A stretch of 64,000 nucleotides of DNA from JAHEGP01 sp963751595 (GTDB taxonomy: Bacteria; Pseudomonadota; Gammaproteobacteria; Pseudomonadales; JAHEGP01): positions 1-64,000 of the forward strand of contig CAVVVC010000009.1 in assembly GCA_963751595.1 (NCBI GenBank), read 5' to 3'. The stretch's first letter is position 1, and each line of letters opens with the position of its first letter. Below the pieces are notes generated by a model that was given only the letters and a program-made list of their open reading frames with translations, was not told where the DNA came from and did not search any database. Shown here piece by piece: positions 19,847 through 29,077 of this stretch. The position numbers and the translations under genes are program-made.

Positions 19847-20929
19847 TTACAGCACCAGGGGATGCTGCTTGGCCGGCGCCCGGGACGCGGCAAAAAACCA
19901 GGATTCCAGCGCGTAGCGGTCCTTGCTGTGATGCTCGCCAAAGCCGGTGCGGTGCAGGTTGTAATGATCAAAGAACAGCGCATCGCCGGGGTAGAACCGC
20001 GGGCATAACACCGTTGCTGTATCGTCGAGCCTGTCGACCAGGCCCTGCCCCACGGTCCAGTCGAACACGGCGCCCTCGGTGCCGGTTTCATAAATGGTTT
20101 TGTCCGGGCCGGCCACGATATCCATGCCCGGCGCATCGGCATCACCGCCACAATCGCTGAGTGATACCCACATATTGACGGTGCGAATACCGTCGCCGAG
20201 GAAGCGGCCGTCCTGGTGCCAGCCGGCTTTGTTGCCATTATTGGGTTTGACCCGGCGCAGTACCCACTTCTTGACCGACAACACCGCAGCTTCGTCAAAG
20301 TAATCGCGCAGCATGGCAGGCAGCCCGATCTGCTGGTAAAAGGCGATCTGCTCGTAGGCAGCGCGCGGAGAGTCGGCTGACCAGACCGAGCCGCTTTCCG
20401 TATACTTCTCGCCGCCCAGGGCGCCGAATTGTACCGGCCCCCCCGCAACTTTATCGGAGCGGGAATACCACTCACCGGCATCGTTGTCGGCGATGCCGGT
20501 AACAATATCCCGCCGCGCCGCCAGGGTGTTGTCGACGGCTTCGCGCATCCTGACGACCCGCTCCGGATCCATCAGGCCCCGGACGATCAGGCCACCGGCA
20601 TCGAGTATGCCCGAGCGGAGCTTTTCGACACTCAGTTCTGCGGCCTCGATTTCTGGCAAGCCTCGATAACCCCGGTATTCGCCGTTGGTCTCGGGGGGCC
20701 AACTGATGGCGGGAGCCGGCCATTGCATGGCACGGAAGGACTCGATCCGCAGGTCTACCAGGCGCTGTTCCAGGTGTTTGTTGCGTTGTTTCCGATTGGC
20801 GCTGGCCAGCAGCTCAATGGCACTACGGTAATCCTTGTTTTGCACCGCAAGATTGGCAGCATTCAATGTCTGCATAATTTCTGCTGTTGGCGTTTCGTCT
20901 GCTGCGGCTGTGGTCTGTTCAATGGCCAT
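19847..20929 (-). CDS. Phytanoyl-CoA dioxygenase (PhyH) family oxygenase
   Basis: 360 aa from the ATG at 20929, which has GGAG 7 nt upstream; the frame stays open further upstream but without signals. The metal-binding triad of Fe(II)/2-oxoglutarate oxygenases is visible: WHQDGRF (His and Asp near residues 237-239) and DHYNLHRTG (distal His near 323), then RYALESWF with the 2-oxoglutarate-binding Arg. The first 80 residues are helical (NAANLAVQNKDYRSAIELLASANRK), resembling a short TPR-like extension. The substrate is unknown; from context it may be a sugar, lipid carrier or small metabolite linked to the glycan locus. Confidence 0.82.
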   Translation of the reverse strand: MAIEQTTAAADETPTAEIMQTLNAANLAVQNKDYRSAIELLASANRKQRNKHLEQRLVDLRIESFRAMQWPAPAISWPPETNGEYRGYRGLPEIEAAELSVEKLRSGILDAGGLIVRGLMDPERVVRMREAVDNTLAARRDIVTGIADNDAGEWYSRSDKVAGGPVQFGALGGEKYTESGSVWSADSPRAAYEQIAFYQQIGLPAMLRDYFDEAAVLSVKKWVLRRVKPNNGNKAGWHQDGRFLGDGIRTVNMWVSLSDCGGDADAPGMDIVAGPDKTIYETGTEGAVFDWTVGQGLVDRLDDTATVLCPRFYPGDALFFDHYNLHRTGFGEHHSKDRYALESWFFAASRAPAKQHPLVL

Positions 20930-21190
20930 GGTTTGTCTCCGTTGGCGTGAAACGTTTGATTCTGTGTCGACTGAAGTTGTAACCAACTCGTTGCGGCTCG
21001 GATGGGCTGGGATCTTATAGATTCTGCGAAAAAGCTTAAACGCGCTGCCAGGCAAAAGCAATTGTGGGCAACCTTGGCAGCAAGCCGATTGATAGAGTGG
21101 ATTTATGGAAAATCATCACACTGGGCACCGCGACATCGAATGCGAGTCCCTGGTCAGGCCAGCCCAGCACCAGATTCCAGGCTTACAACA

Positions 21191-23073
21191 CTATTGCGCG
21201 CACAGACCCGCTTGAATTGTATCAACGCCATTGCCAATTTTAGTGCTCTCGGTGCCTGGCGTAACCAGCCTCTCATTTAGCATTAATGGCTTCCCAAGTT
21301 GGCCCTGGTAGATGCGCTTTCCACTTGCGTCAGCGCCTAGATAGGTGGGTTCGAGAAAGTCGTCGGGGGGGAGGCCGAAATTGCTGCTCTCCAACTGCGC
21401 AACCCTTTCGGCATTGATAAAGACTTCTATCACCGCGCGTTTCGATTTCCGGTACAGCACGAGATCCCCGAAGTGAGAAGCAACAATGACCGCGGAACAT
21501 CGGCCCCTCGGTGGCGCCGGCGCTTCAAGCTGCAGTCCTTGTACGGTCAGGTAAAGCGTGTCGCCAATCTGGCGCAGCTGCCACTGTTCTGGCTGCAGGG
21601 CAATAACCTGCTCATCCCCTGTTTGTTGCTCATCCGGGGTCAGGCCGATGGCGAAGGTATGGCCCGCAAAGCCCGGCGCTCGTTCAAATGACTCGCCTTT
21701 TACCTGCCCTCTACCACGCTCATCGAGTGGCTCGTAGACCAGGTCGACCCGGCGCTGTTGCTGTCTCCAGTTGAGAAAATCCGCGTGCAGTTGCGCCATT
21801 ATGCCGGGGTGGCGCGTCGCGACATCCTGATCTCCCGCAGGCCGTGCGTGGAGGTCGTAGAACTTTGGTGGGCCAATGATGTCCTGAGTCATTCGCCAGC
21901 GGCCATCGGCAGAGAGGGCGGACCAACTGTGATACTGCGAATTGCCAGACTCCCAGTACATAGCCGGTCGGCTTTGTTGCGGATTGTGCACCAGGTCCAC
22001 CAGGTCGCTCCCATCCAGGCCCGGGGGTATTGCGGCGCCCGCTGCCGTAGCCAGGGTCGGCAAATAGTCGAGGTTGGAAACAACGCCATCGTGAACATGT
22101 GCCGCCGGGTTACTTTATCAGGCCAGCGAATAATCATGGGCGTGCGCACTCCGCCCTCATAAAAACTGGCTTTGGTACCAAAATACGGCGCGTTGTTGTC
22201 GATCTGTTTATTGGTGCCGCCATTGTCGCTGGCGACGATGACCAGGGTATTCCCGCTAAGGCCTTTTTCGTCGAGCTGGCACAATACCCGGCCCACGTTG
22301 TAATCTACCTGTTCCACAAGGCCCGATAGTGGCCAGGCGGCGTGTCGGGATACCGTGCAGGCGAATTCAGCCATTGGCTCGATGGCGTTATGCGGGGCAT
22401 AGGTCCAGAAATTTAAAAACCAGGGTTGTCTGCCGGCGAGCGCTGCTCGATAAAGTCAACCGCCCGGTCAGCCAGAATGGCACTCAGATGCCCCTTGTCG
22501 GGGCGGTGGAACCTGTTCGTTTTCCTGCAGCCAGGGGTTGTGGTAGGTGGGGCGGTTGAAAGCCCATGTGCCGTTTTGTATCGGGTTTCGCATCAAAAAC
22601 TGATTGAGGAAGCCGAAAAACGTGTCAAAGCCCTGGGCATTGGGCCATGCCAGCCGTGAGGCAAACCCCATATGCCACTTGCCGATATGGTGGGTGCTAT
22701 AGCCGGCATCCCGGAGCACTTCGGGCAGCGTTATCAGCTCAGGGGAAATCCCCAGATTATCCGGCCGGAAGCCGTGGCGAGCGGGAGGCGTGCCAGTGAT
22801 GGCGCCGATCCGGGTCGCCGTGCAGGTGCTGTCGGTGTAGTGGCGGGTAAAGCGAACGCCCTCGCTGGCGAGCTGGTCCAGATAGGGCGTTTTAATCGCC
22901 CCGTTGCCGTTGGCGCCGAGGTCGTTGAAGCCCAGATCGTCCAGCAATATCAGGATGATATTCGGTTTTTTTAAGCCAGCAGGGCGGCTGGCATCGTTTT
23001 GCTCGGGGGCACAGGCCGTCAACAGCGCCGCTGTCACCAGCAGGCCCAGCAGCGCGGGGCGCGTGCCCTGCAT
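21191..23073 (-). pseudogene. Frameshifted sulfatase lipoprotein
   Basis: One sulfatase reading is split over frames by at least three single-base shifts, near 22488-22500, 22414-22425 and 22108-22116. The N-terminal part has a lipobox (LLTAC), then KPNIILILLDDLGFNDLG and the formylglycine-type CTATR motif, and GYSTHHIGKWHMG. The middle part has VIVASDNGG and YEGGVRTPMIIRWP. The last part (FYDLHARPAGDQ...) is the sulfatase C-terminal region. Every piece reads well once frames are joined, so decay is recent or these are sequence errors at short homopolymers. ATG at 23073 has AGGA upstream; a TTG at 23106 would overlap the methyltransferase stop. An intact product would remove sulfate from a glycan in the periplasm. 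Confidence 0.85.
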
Positions 23074-23102
23074 CAGTCCTGCCGCTAGCAAAGCGTTGGG
23101 CC

Positions 23103-23900
23103 TCAAGCCTGGGCCGGTTTTGCCTTGCCCTGGCCGCCCTTACCGTGCTCGCCTGGCTTGCCCACATCCAGTTTGAAGCGTTTCACCTGGCGGCGCAATT
23201 CGAGGAAATGGCTGGCGTGGACATAGAATTGCTTCAGCCGCTGCTGTTCTTCGGGGTCCTTCGAAAACAGCAATTGCAGCAACTGCTGATCGGGGGTCGC
23301 GCCGCCGGGTTTGCGTATGACGCCAAGGCCAAAGCCGTGGTCAAAACGAAAGTTGTCCTCGGTCCTGGCCTGTAATTCCTCAAAAAATTTCCATGCGCCG
23401 AAGTCCTTGATCTTTGCCATTACGTCGTGGAAGAGAATGATGCCCCCCGGCTTTACCTTGGGGTACCAGGTTTCGAAGTCTTCCTTGACGGCATCGTAGG
23501 TATGCAGGCCGTCGATATGCAGCAAATCGATGGAGTCGTCCTCGAAGTGCTGCAGGGCTTCCTGGAAATACATCTTCAGCAGGTAGCTTGTGCCCCGGTA
23601 ATACTCCCGGGAGTGTTCCTGCACGCTCTTGTAGATGGAGTCGTCGTAGGCATCGGTATGGTCGTCACCCTCCCAGCAGTCGACGGCATAGGCAACGCCG
23701 TCGATATCGTTTTCCTGCATCGATTGGCAGAAGGTAAAAAAGGAGAGGCCGTTGTAGACGCCCAACTCGACGACCAGCCCGGGGCGAATCGCCTCGACGA
23801 TATCGTAGGCAAAGGGTAGGTGATCGACCCAGGTGCTGAACACCATGCGCCGCGGTTGGAAGCGTTGCAGTGAAGGCGGAAAGTAAATATTGCTGGTCAT
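23103..23900 (-). CDS. Class I SAM-dependent methyltransferase (CmcI/MT24-like)
   Basis: 265 aa from the ATG at 23900, which starts one base after the upstream glycosyltransferase stop (TGATATG), so the two are an operon. VVELGVYNGLSFFTFCQSM is motif I; YAVDCWEGDDHTDAYDD, DDSIDLLHIDGLHTYDAVKEDFETW and VKPGGIILFHDV follow, the pattern of the methyltransferase 24 group common in glycan loci. The C-terminus is Gly/Lys-rich and likely disordered. It probably acts on the product of the neighbouring GT2. The stop overlaps the extended frame of the sulfatase gene. Confidence 0.82.
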   Translation of the reverse strand: MTSNIYFPPSLQRFQPRRMVFSTWVDHLPFAYDIVEAIRPGLVVELGVYNGLSFFTFCQSMQENDIDGVAYAVDCWEGDDHTDAYDDSIYKSVQEHSREYYRGTSYLLKMYFQEALQHFEDDSIDLLHIDGLHTYDAVKEDFETWYPKVKPGGIILFHDVMAKIKDFGAWKFFEELQARTEDNFRFDHGFGLGVIRKPGGATPDQQLLQLLFSKDPEEQQRLKQFYVHASHFLELRRQVKRFKLDVGKPGEHGKGGQGKAKPAQA

Positions 23901-23901
23901 A

Positions 23902-24903
23902 TCAGTGAGTTCCCATTGCGTTGTCGTCATCCGGTTCGGACGCCGGGTCATCTTCCCAGGCCGGAAGTCCGAGATGTCTGAGCCGATTAAACCTGAGCTG
24001 TGCCTTGTTTGCGGAAAGCTGCAGATAGGGGAGCGCTTGGGGTGAAACGGTACCCAGGAGTACCGGCTCGCGCCGCAGCGCGTGAAAATTGTCGTTCCAT
24101 ATCGCTTGTAGTTGGGCCCGGTGTTGCTCCCGCTCGGTGTTGACTTCACTGTGGCCGGAAGTGGTTACCCCACCATGGTACTGGTGAAACGAGCCCTCGC
24201 CGGGGAGCACCACGAGCTGGCTTTGGGGCAACAGGCCGAGGCTGCGAAACATGTGCAGGTTGATTGCGCCGCCACCGCGCAGGTCGAAGCGCGGGTCGGC
24301 AAAGCCGATCTCGCGGAAACTGCGCATCGGGGCGAACAGGCAATTGCATTCCATGATGGGTTGCAGGTAGCCATTGGGGTTGGCGCCAGAAATGCTCGAT
24401 ATGTCGAACAATTGATAACCGTTCTCGCGCCAATCGATGCCGGCCAGCAGCGTTTCTTCCACGGCTTCGCAGTAGCCTTCCAGCGCGCTCTCGTTCTGTG
24501 GCTTGCTGCCGAGCTGGTATCCCGGGATTGCGGTGAGGGCATCGGCATACATGCGCTGGGCCATCAGCACGTGGTGAATGATGCCGGGGGTCACCATTCG
24601 TGCCCCGTCGATAATCAAGCCGACGATCTCGCCGCGGCATTGCTCGAAGGCAAAATTCATCGCCGGGACCGGTGTCGCGGCAGTTTCCTGGCGGCGGAAA
24701 AAGCGGAAGTTGGCGCCAAGATCCGGCAACAGCGACTCATCGAAATTATCGCTTGAGGCGTTTTCCACCACTACCACTTCGTAATCGTCTTCACCCACCC
24801 CCCGCTGATAGGCACTGGACAAGGTGTACAGGGTATTGGCGAGCTGGCGCGCCATCTTGTAGCCGATGACAATAATCGAAAGCAGGGGTTTCGCTGTCGG
24901 CAC
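23902..24903 (-). CDS. GT2-family glycosyltransferase
   Basis: 333 aa with a GTG start. SIIVIGYKMARQLANTLYTLSSAYQRG, YEVVVVENASSDNF, RFFRRQETAATPVPAMNFAFEQ and GLIIDGARMVTPG parallel the protein at 15769-16761 along its length, as do CNCLFAPMRSFREIGFADPRF and GEGSFHQYHGGVTTS. The usual DXD is replaced by IDGAR in both. It is followed directly by a methyltransferase gene; the other paralogue also has a methyltransferase next door, suggesting a paired transfer-then-methylate step. Confidence 0.8.
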   Translation of the reverse strand: MPTAKPLLSIIVIGYKMARQLANTLYTLSSAYQRGVGEDDYEVVVVENASSDNFDESLLPDLGANFRFFRRQETAATPVPAMNFAFEQCRGEIVGLIIDGARMVTPGIIHHVLMAQRMYADALTAIPGYQLGSKPQNESALEGYCEAVEETLLAGIDWRENGYQLFDISSISGANPNGYLQPIMECNCLFAPMRSFREIGFADPRFDLRGGGAINLHMFRSLGLLPQSQLVVLPGEGSFHQYHGGVTTSGHSEVNTEREQHRAQLQAIWNDNFHALRREPVLLGTVSPQALPYLQLSANKAQLRFNRLRHLGLPAWEDDPASEPDDDNAMGTH

Positions 24904-25369
24904 TTTTATCCGCTCCCATGCTGTTGGCGGTGATCCACGCCCTTCGACGGGGTATCCGTCCGGTGATGGAGGTAAAAGCAGCGCAAAACGGTGTAAAACC
25001 TCGCCTGGTATTCAGTCACTGAAAAAGTCGTCGGCTCGGCGCCCGGGGAATGCGACCATAAAGCCTGAGTTCATGGCGCTGTTCCTGCCACCAATCACGC
25101 GGCGGTATTATGCCTTATGCGATTTTTAAGGTATACCGAGGGAGGCCAGATTAATGCCACGGGTGGCGCCTCGGAGGGGGCGGGCAACGTCGCACGGGCG
25201 CAAACGGTATTAGAAAACAGCGAAGTCGATTACAATCGGCGCTCCCAAATTGGCGGAGACTTGCAGGCAGTCGCGGGGCGACCCCAGCCGGGCTGAAATG
25301 GCAGCGAAGGGCGATCATCCGCGAGCGCGCAGGGCGGGAAATCAACATCGACGAGGGCAAGGGTAGAGT
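24904..25369. other. Divergent intergenic region before the large sulfotransferase/GT gene
   Basis: 466 bp without a supported gene. A TACAAT hexamer at 25231-25236 could be a -10 for the plus-strand gene, leaving a leader of about 130 nt; its -35 would be poor. Nothing else was recognised. Confidence 0.4.
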
Positions 25370-28300
25370 ATGAGCGAGTCTTCCAAGCGCGTCATTGTCG
25401 TCATCGGCATGCACCGCAGCGGCACCAGTGCCGTGACCCGTGGCCTGCAGTTGCTCGGCGTAGACCTTGGCGAAAGCTTGTTGCCGCCGGTACCCGGTGA
25501 TAACGACAAGGGGTTCTGGGAGGACCAGGAGATCTATCGCCTCAACGAACAGGTTCTGGCCAGGCTCGGAACCTTCTGGCACGGCCTGGCGCCGATTTCA
25601 GAGCAGGACCTGCGATCGGCGGATCTGGATCAGGAGCGTGAAGCCGCGGTGAGCATACTCACGGCGCGATTTGAAACCGCCGCCGTTTTCGGCTTCAAGG
25701 ATCCCCGAACGTCAATCCTGCTGCCATTCTGGCAGTCGGTGTTCGAGGAAATGGGGGTTTCCGACGGCTATGTGTTTGCCATCAGAAATCCCCTCAGCGT
25801 GGCGGAATCCCTGCATCGGCGAAATACCATTGACCGCGAGAAAGCGCTCTGCCTGTGGGTGAAATACACCCTGGAGGCTGTTCGCTACACCCACGGCAAG
25901 CCTACGGTGCTGGTTGACTTCGACCTGTTGCTGGATGACCCTCTGCGGCATTTGCAGCGCATTGCCCGGGGTTTGAGCCTGCAACCCTGTGACCCCGACA
26001 GCGTCGAAGCCCAGGACTACGTTGGTAGCTTTTTGTCCAAGTCCCTGCGCCGCAGCCAGCACGGCCTGGACGGCGATGCCCTGCAATTCCGGGCACCGGG
26101 CTTGCCGAGGGAGCTTTATACCAGTCTGTTGCGGTCCGCTGACGACGAGGGGGGATTCGACGATTATCGCAGCGCGGCCGTCTGGGGAGAGGCCGAGAAG
26201 GAGTTTTCCCGCTACCCGGACCTGTTCCAGTACGTCGACCGCACCGTTGCCAGCGCCGAACGGGCCGAGCTAGCGGCAAAAGACGCGCAAAAACTCCAGG
26301 CGCTGGCGGAAAAGCGCCAGCAGGCGAGTGAGGAGCAACAGAAAAAGGTCGACGAGCGCTACGCCGACCTGGCCGAGCGTCACAAGGCGCTGGTCGCGCG
26401 CAAGGACTCCCTGCGGTACAAACTTGCACAGCTGCTGCCCGCTGCCGAGGTCACCCAGGCCCAGCGCGCAGAGCAACAGGCCCGCAAATTACAGGCGCTG
26501 GCGGAGAAACGCCTGCAGGAGAGCAAGGAACAGCAGGAGCGGGTCAACCAACGCTACGCCGATCTTTCCGAGCGCCACAAGGCCACGCTGGCGAGGCAGG
26601 AAGCACTGAAGCGCAAGCTCGCGGAGCTCGAGGCCGCGCAAAAATCCGCGCTGGGCGGTTTGAAGCTCGGGCAGGCTGGCGGTATTAAAGTGCAGGGCAA
26701 ACAGCTTGCACGCAAGGTTTGGCATGCCGCGCCATTGAGCCTGGCCGACAAAATCAGGATTCGCAACGCCCTGTTTCGCTGGCTGCCGTCTCTGTTCTCA
26801 GGCACAGCATCCTACCGGATATGGGCTTCCGCCAAAGACCCGGCGCGCAGGTCGCAGCCGCCGGTAGCGGTCGCAGCCGCCCCTGCAGCCCGCGCAACGC
26901 CCGCCACCACGCCCCTGGCGGCCGCGGCCAGCCACCGCGGCGAAGTGCTGATCACCAGCTGGATGGCGGTGGAAGATCCCATGATCGACGGTCTTGTGTC
27001 TCTGGCGCAGGGTCTGGGGGAGCTGGGTATCAGCGCGACTTTCATTGGCAGTGTAGAGCTCTATCAGCGTCGGGGCTGGCCGTCCTGCATGCGCCATGGC
27101 CTGCTGTTGAGCGAGGCGAAGTACCCCGCGGTCACGACGCATTTGCCACTACCCACATGGATCGAGCAGATCTACTCCACCGAGACACTTTGGCTACGTA
27201 ATGCCGCCAACGAAATGCCCGCCGATAAAATCAGGGCCAAGTGCGACCAGGCTTTTCAGTACTGGGCCCACCACTTCAACGACGCCAAACCATTGTATGT
27301 GCTGGTTTGGGGAACCTCGGCACCCCTCAGCCGGCTCCACCTGATGCTGTGTAAGACCCTGGGAATCCCGTACATGGTGCTGGAGCGTGGTCACTTTCTG
27401 GGCACCCTGCTGGTGGACTGTGTCGGGCATGCATTCAGCTCCGAAAAAATTCTGCGCCTGGCGGATGTCTGTCCCTCTGAGCCCGGTGATATGACGTCCA
27501 TCCTGGCGTGGGAAAAGAGCGTCGATGAAAAAGTGCCCTATGACAGCTTCAACTCTGACATCAGCAAAAAGCTGGGGCAAAAGCTGGCGACCACCGACAA
27601 GCGAATCGTCCTCTACATGGGCGCCAACGATGCCGGCTCCGGTTGCACCCGGGTGGCGCCCGACCCGGAACAGTGCTCATTCGTATTCAACAGTACCTTC
27701 AGTGCGGTGGCTGCCATTCACCGGTCTTTTGCCGAGCTGTTTCCCGACTGTATCCTGGTGATCAAACAACACCCGGCTGACAAGAACGACTACGGGGTGT
27801 TCGCCGACGAGCAAACCTTGCTGGCCGAGGGCATGAATATCAACCAGTTGATCAAGCTGGCGGATATCTGCGTGTCCACTTCTACCACCGCATTCGCGAA
27901 ATGCATCATCGAACGCAAGCCGATCGTGGCGTTGGCAGCCTCGGACATCTCGCTGAAGAATATTGCCTACGAGTGCAACGACCCGACTTCCATTCCGGTG
28001 ATGATGCGCGCGGCCCTTGCCGGCGACGGTTTCGAACAGAAGTCCCGCAATGGTATGGCTTTCCTCTATCAGTTGTTCGATTCTTCACTGGTGGGGGTGG
28101 ACGATAGTATTCCCACCCGACTCAAGATTCCGGATCTGACGCGGATGATTTACCGCCGGTTGGTGGCGATGACCAATCTGGCATCCAATCCGGTGCACAA
28201 CAGGCAATATCCCGGCCGGGTGCTGGACGGCGGTGAAGCCCTGGACATCATCGTGCCGGTTTACCGGGATCTGGAGACGACTCGCCAGTGTCTCGACAGC

Positions 28301-29032
28301 CTGCTGGCGGCGCGGGGGGTCATTCAATACCGCATCGTTATCGTCAATGACCTGAGCCCCGAGCCTGACATGCACATCATGCTCCGCGAGTACGCGCTTC
28401 GCGACGGCGTGGTGTTACTGGAGAACCCGGTCAATCTCGGCTTCACCGGGGCGGTGAATAGGGGCTTGTCACAGTCTGCCGATCGCGATGTCATTGTTCT
28501 CAACAGCGACACAGTGGTAAGCAACGACTGGGCCGATCGCCTGTACCGCCACGCCCACAGCGCCAATAATATCGCCACGGTAACCCCGCTCTCCAACAAC
28601 GCGTCCATTTTCAGCGTGCGGAATTTCCCCACTGGCTTTGATTTACCGGCGGACTTCGACATTGCCGGGTATGACCGCGAGATGGCGGCCAACAATGCCG
28701 GGGCATCGGTTGAAGTTCCGGTGGGTCATGGTTTTTGCCTATTTATTAACCGGGCCTGTATCGATAGGGTAGGCTTCCTCGATCAGGTAAGCTTCGGCAA
28801 GGGCTACAGTGAGGAAGTCGATTTTTGCCTGCGAGCGCGGAAATACGGCTTCGTCCACCTGTGCGCTGTCGATACCTTTGTCGCCCACGTCGGCGGCGTC
28901 AGTTTTCAGGATACCGGTGACAGCCAGCGGCAGAAAAACCGCCAGGTCATCGAACAGAAGTACCCGGGTTATTTTGCTGAAATCAGTGCCTTTATCCACC
29001 AGGACCCCATCGCCGACTACCGCCTGCCCTAG
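25370..29032 (+). CDS. Sulfotransferase - coiled coil - glycosyltransferase multidomain protein
   Basis: 1220 aa. Residues 1-260 are a sulfotransferase-like domain with the P-loop VIGMHRSGTS (12-20) and GFKDPR. Residues about 295-425 are a coiled coil built of two near-identical halves (EKRQQASEEQQKKVDERYADLAERHKAL and EKRLQESKEQQERVNQRYADLSERHKAT, each within 28 residues). An Ala/Pro-rich linker leads to residue 524, where a second domain starts (LITSWMAVEDPMIDGL) with LVIKQHPADKNDY and STSTTAFAKCI, resembling capsule/Kdo-type glycosyltransferases. From 958 a GT2 domain follows (LDIIVPVYRD, NPVNLGFTGAVNRG, NSDT at 1045-1048, GKGYSEEVDFCLRARKYGF). One polypeptide could sulfate and elongate the same glycan. 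No signal peptide or TM is seen; likely cytosolic. Confidence 0.82.
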   Translation: MSESSKRVIVVIGMHRSGTSAVTRGLQLLGVDLGESLLPPVPGDNDKGFWEDQEIYRLNEQVLARLGTFWHGLAPISEQDLRSADLDQEREAAVSILTARFETAAVFGFKDPRTSILLPFWQSVFEEMGVSDGYVFAIRNPLSVAESLHRRNTIDREKALCLWVKYTLEAVRYTHGKPTVLVDFDLLLDDPLRHLQRIARGLSLQPCDPDSVEAQDYVGSFLSKSLRRSQHGLDGDALQFRAPGLPRELYTSLLRSADDEGGFDDYRSAAVWGEAEKEFSRYPDLFQYVDRTVASAERAELAAKDAQKLQALAEKRQQASEEQQKKVDERYADLAERHKALVARKDSLRYKLAQLLPAAEVTQAQRAEQQARKLQALAEKRLQESKEQQERVNQRYADLSERHKATLARQEALKRKLAELEAAQKSALGGLKLGQAGGIKVQGKQLARKVWHAAPLSLADKIRIRNALFRWLPSLFSGTASYRIWASAKDPARRSQPPVAVAAAPAARATPATTPLAAAASHRGEVLITSWMAVEDPMIDGLVSLAQGLGELGISATFIGSVELYQRRGWPSCMRHGLLLSEAKYPAVTTHLPLPTWIEQIYSTETLWLRNAANEMPADKIRAKCDQAFQYWAHHFNDAKPLYVLVWGTSAPLSRLHLMLCKTLGIPYMVLERGHFLGTLLVDCVGHAFSSEKILRLADVCPSEPGDMTSILAWEKSVDEKVPYDSFNSDISKKLGQKLATTDKRIVLYMGANDAGSGCTRVAPDPEQCSFVFNSTFSAVAAIHRSFAELFPDCILVIKQHPADKNDYGVFADEQTLLAEGMNINQLIKLADICVSTSTTAFAKCIIERKPIVALAASDISLKNIAYECNDPTSIPVMMRAALAGDGFEQKSRNGMAFLYQLFDSSLVGVDDSIPTRLKIPDLTRMIYRRLVAMTNLASNPVHNRQYPGRVLDGGEALDIIVPVYRDLETTRQCLDSLLAARGVIQYRIVIVNDLSPEPDMHIMLREYALRDGVVLLENPVNLGFTGAVNRGLSQSADRDVIVLNSDTVVSNDWADRLYRHAHSANNIATVTPLSNNASIFSVRNFPTGFDLPADFDIAGYDREMAANNAGASVEVPVGHGFCLFINRACIDRVGFLDQVSFGKGYSEEVDFCLRARKYGFVHLCAVDTFVAHVGGVSFQDTGDSQRQKNRQVIEQKYPGYFAEISAFIHQDPIADYRLP

Positions 29033-29077
29033 GGCCCGCGGGTATCACGTCGGCACGGGGTGTATTGAGAGCCAACC

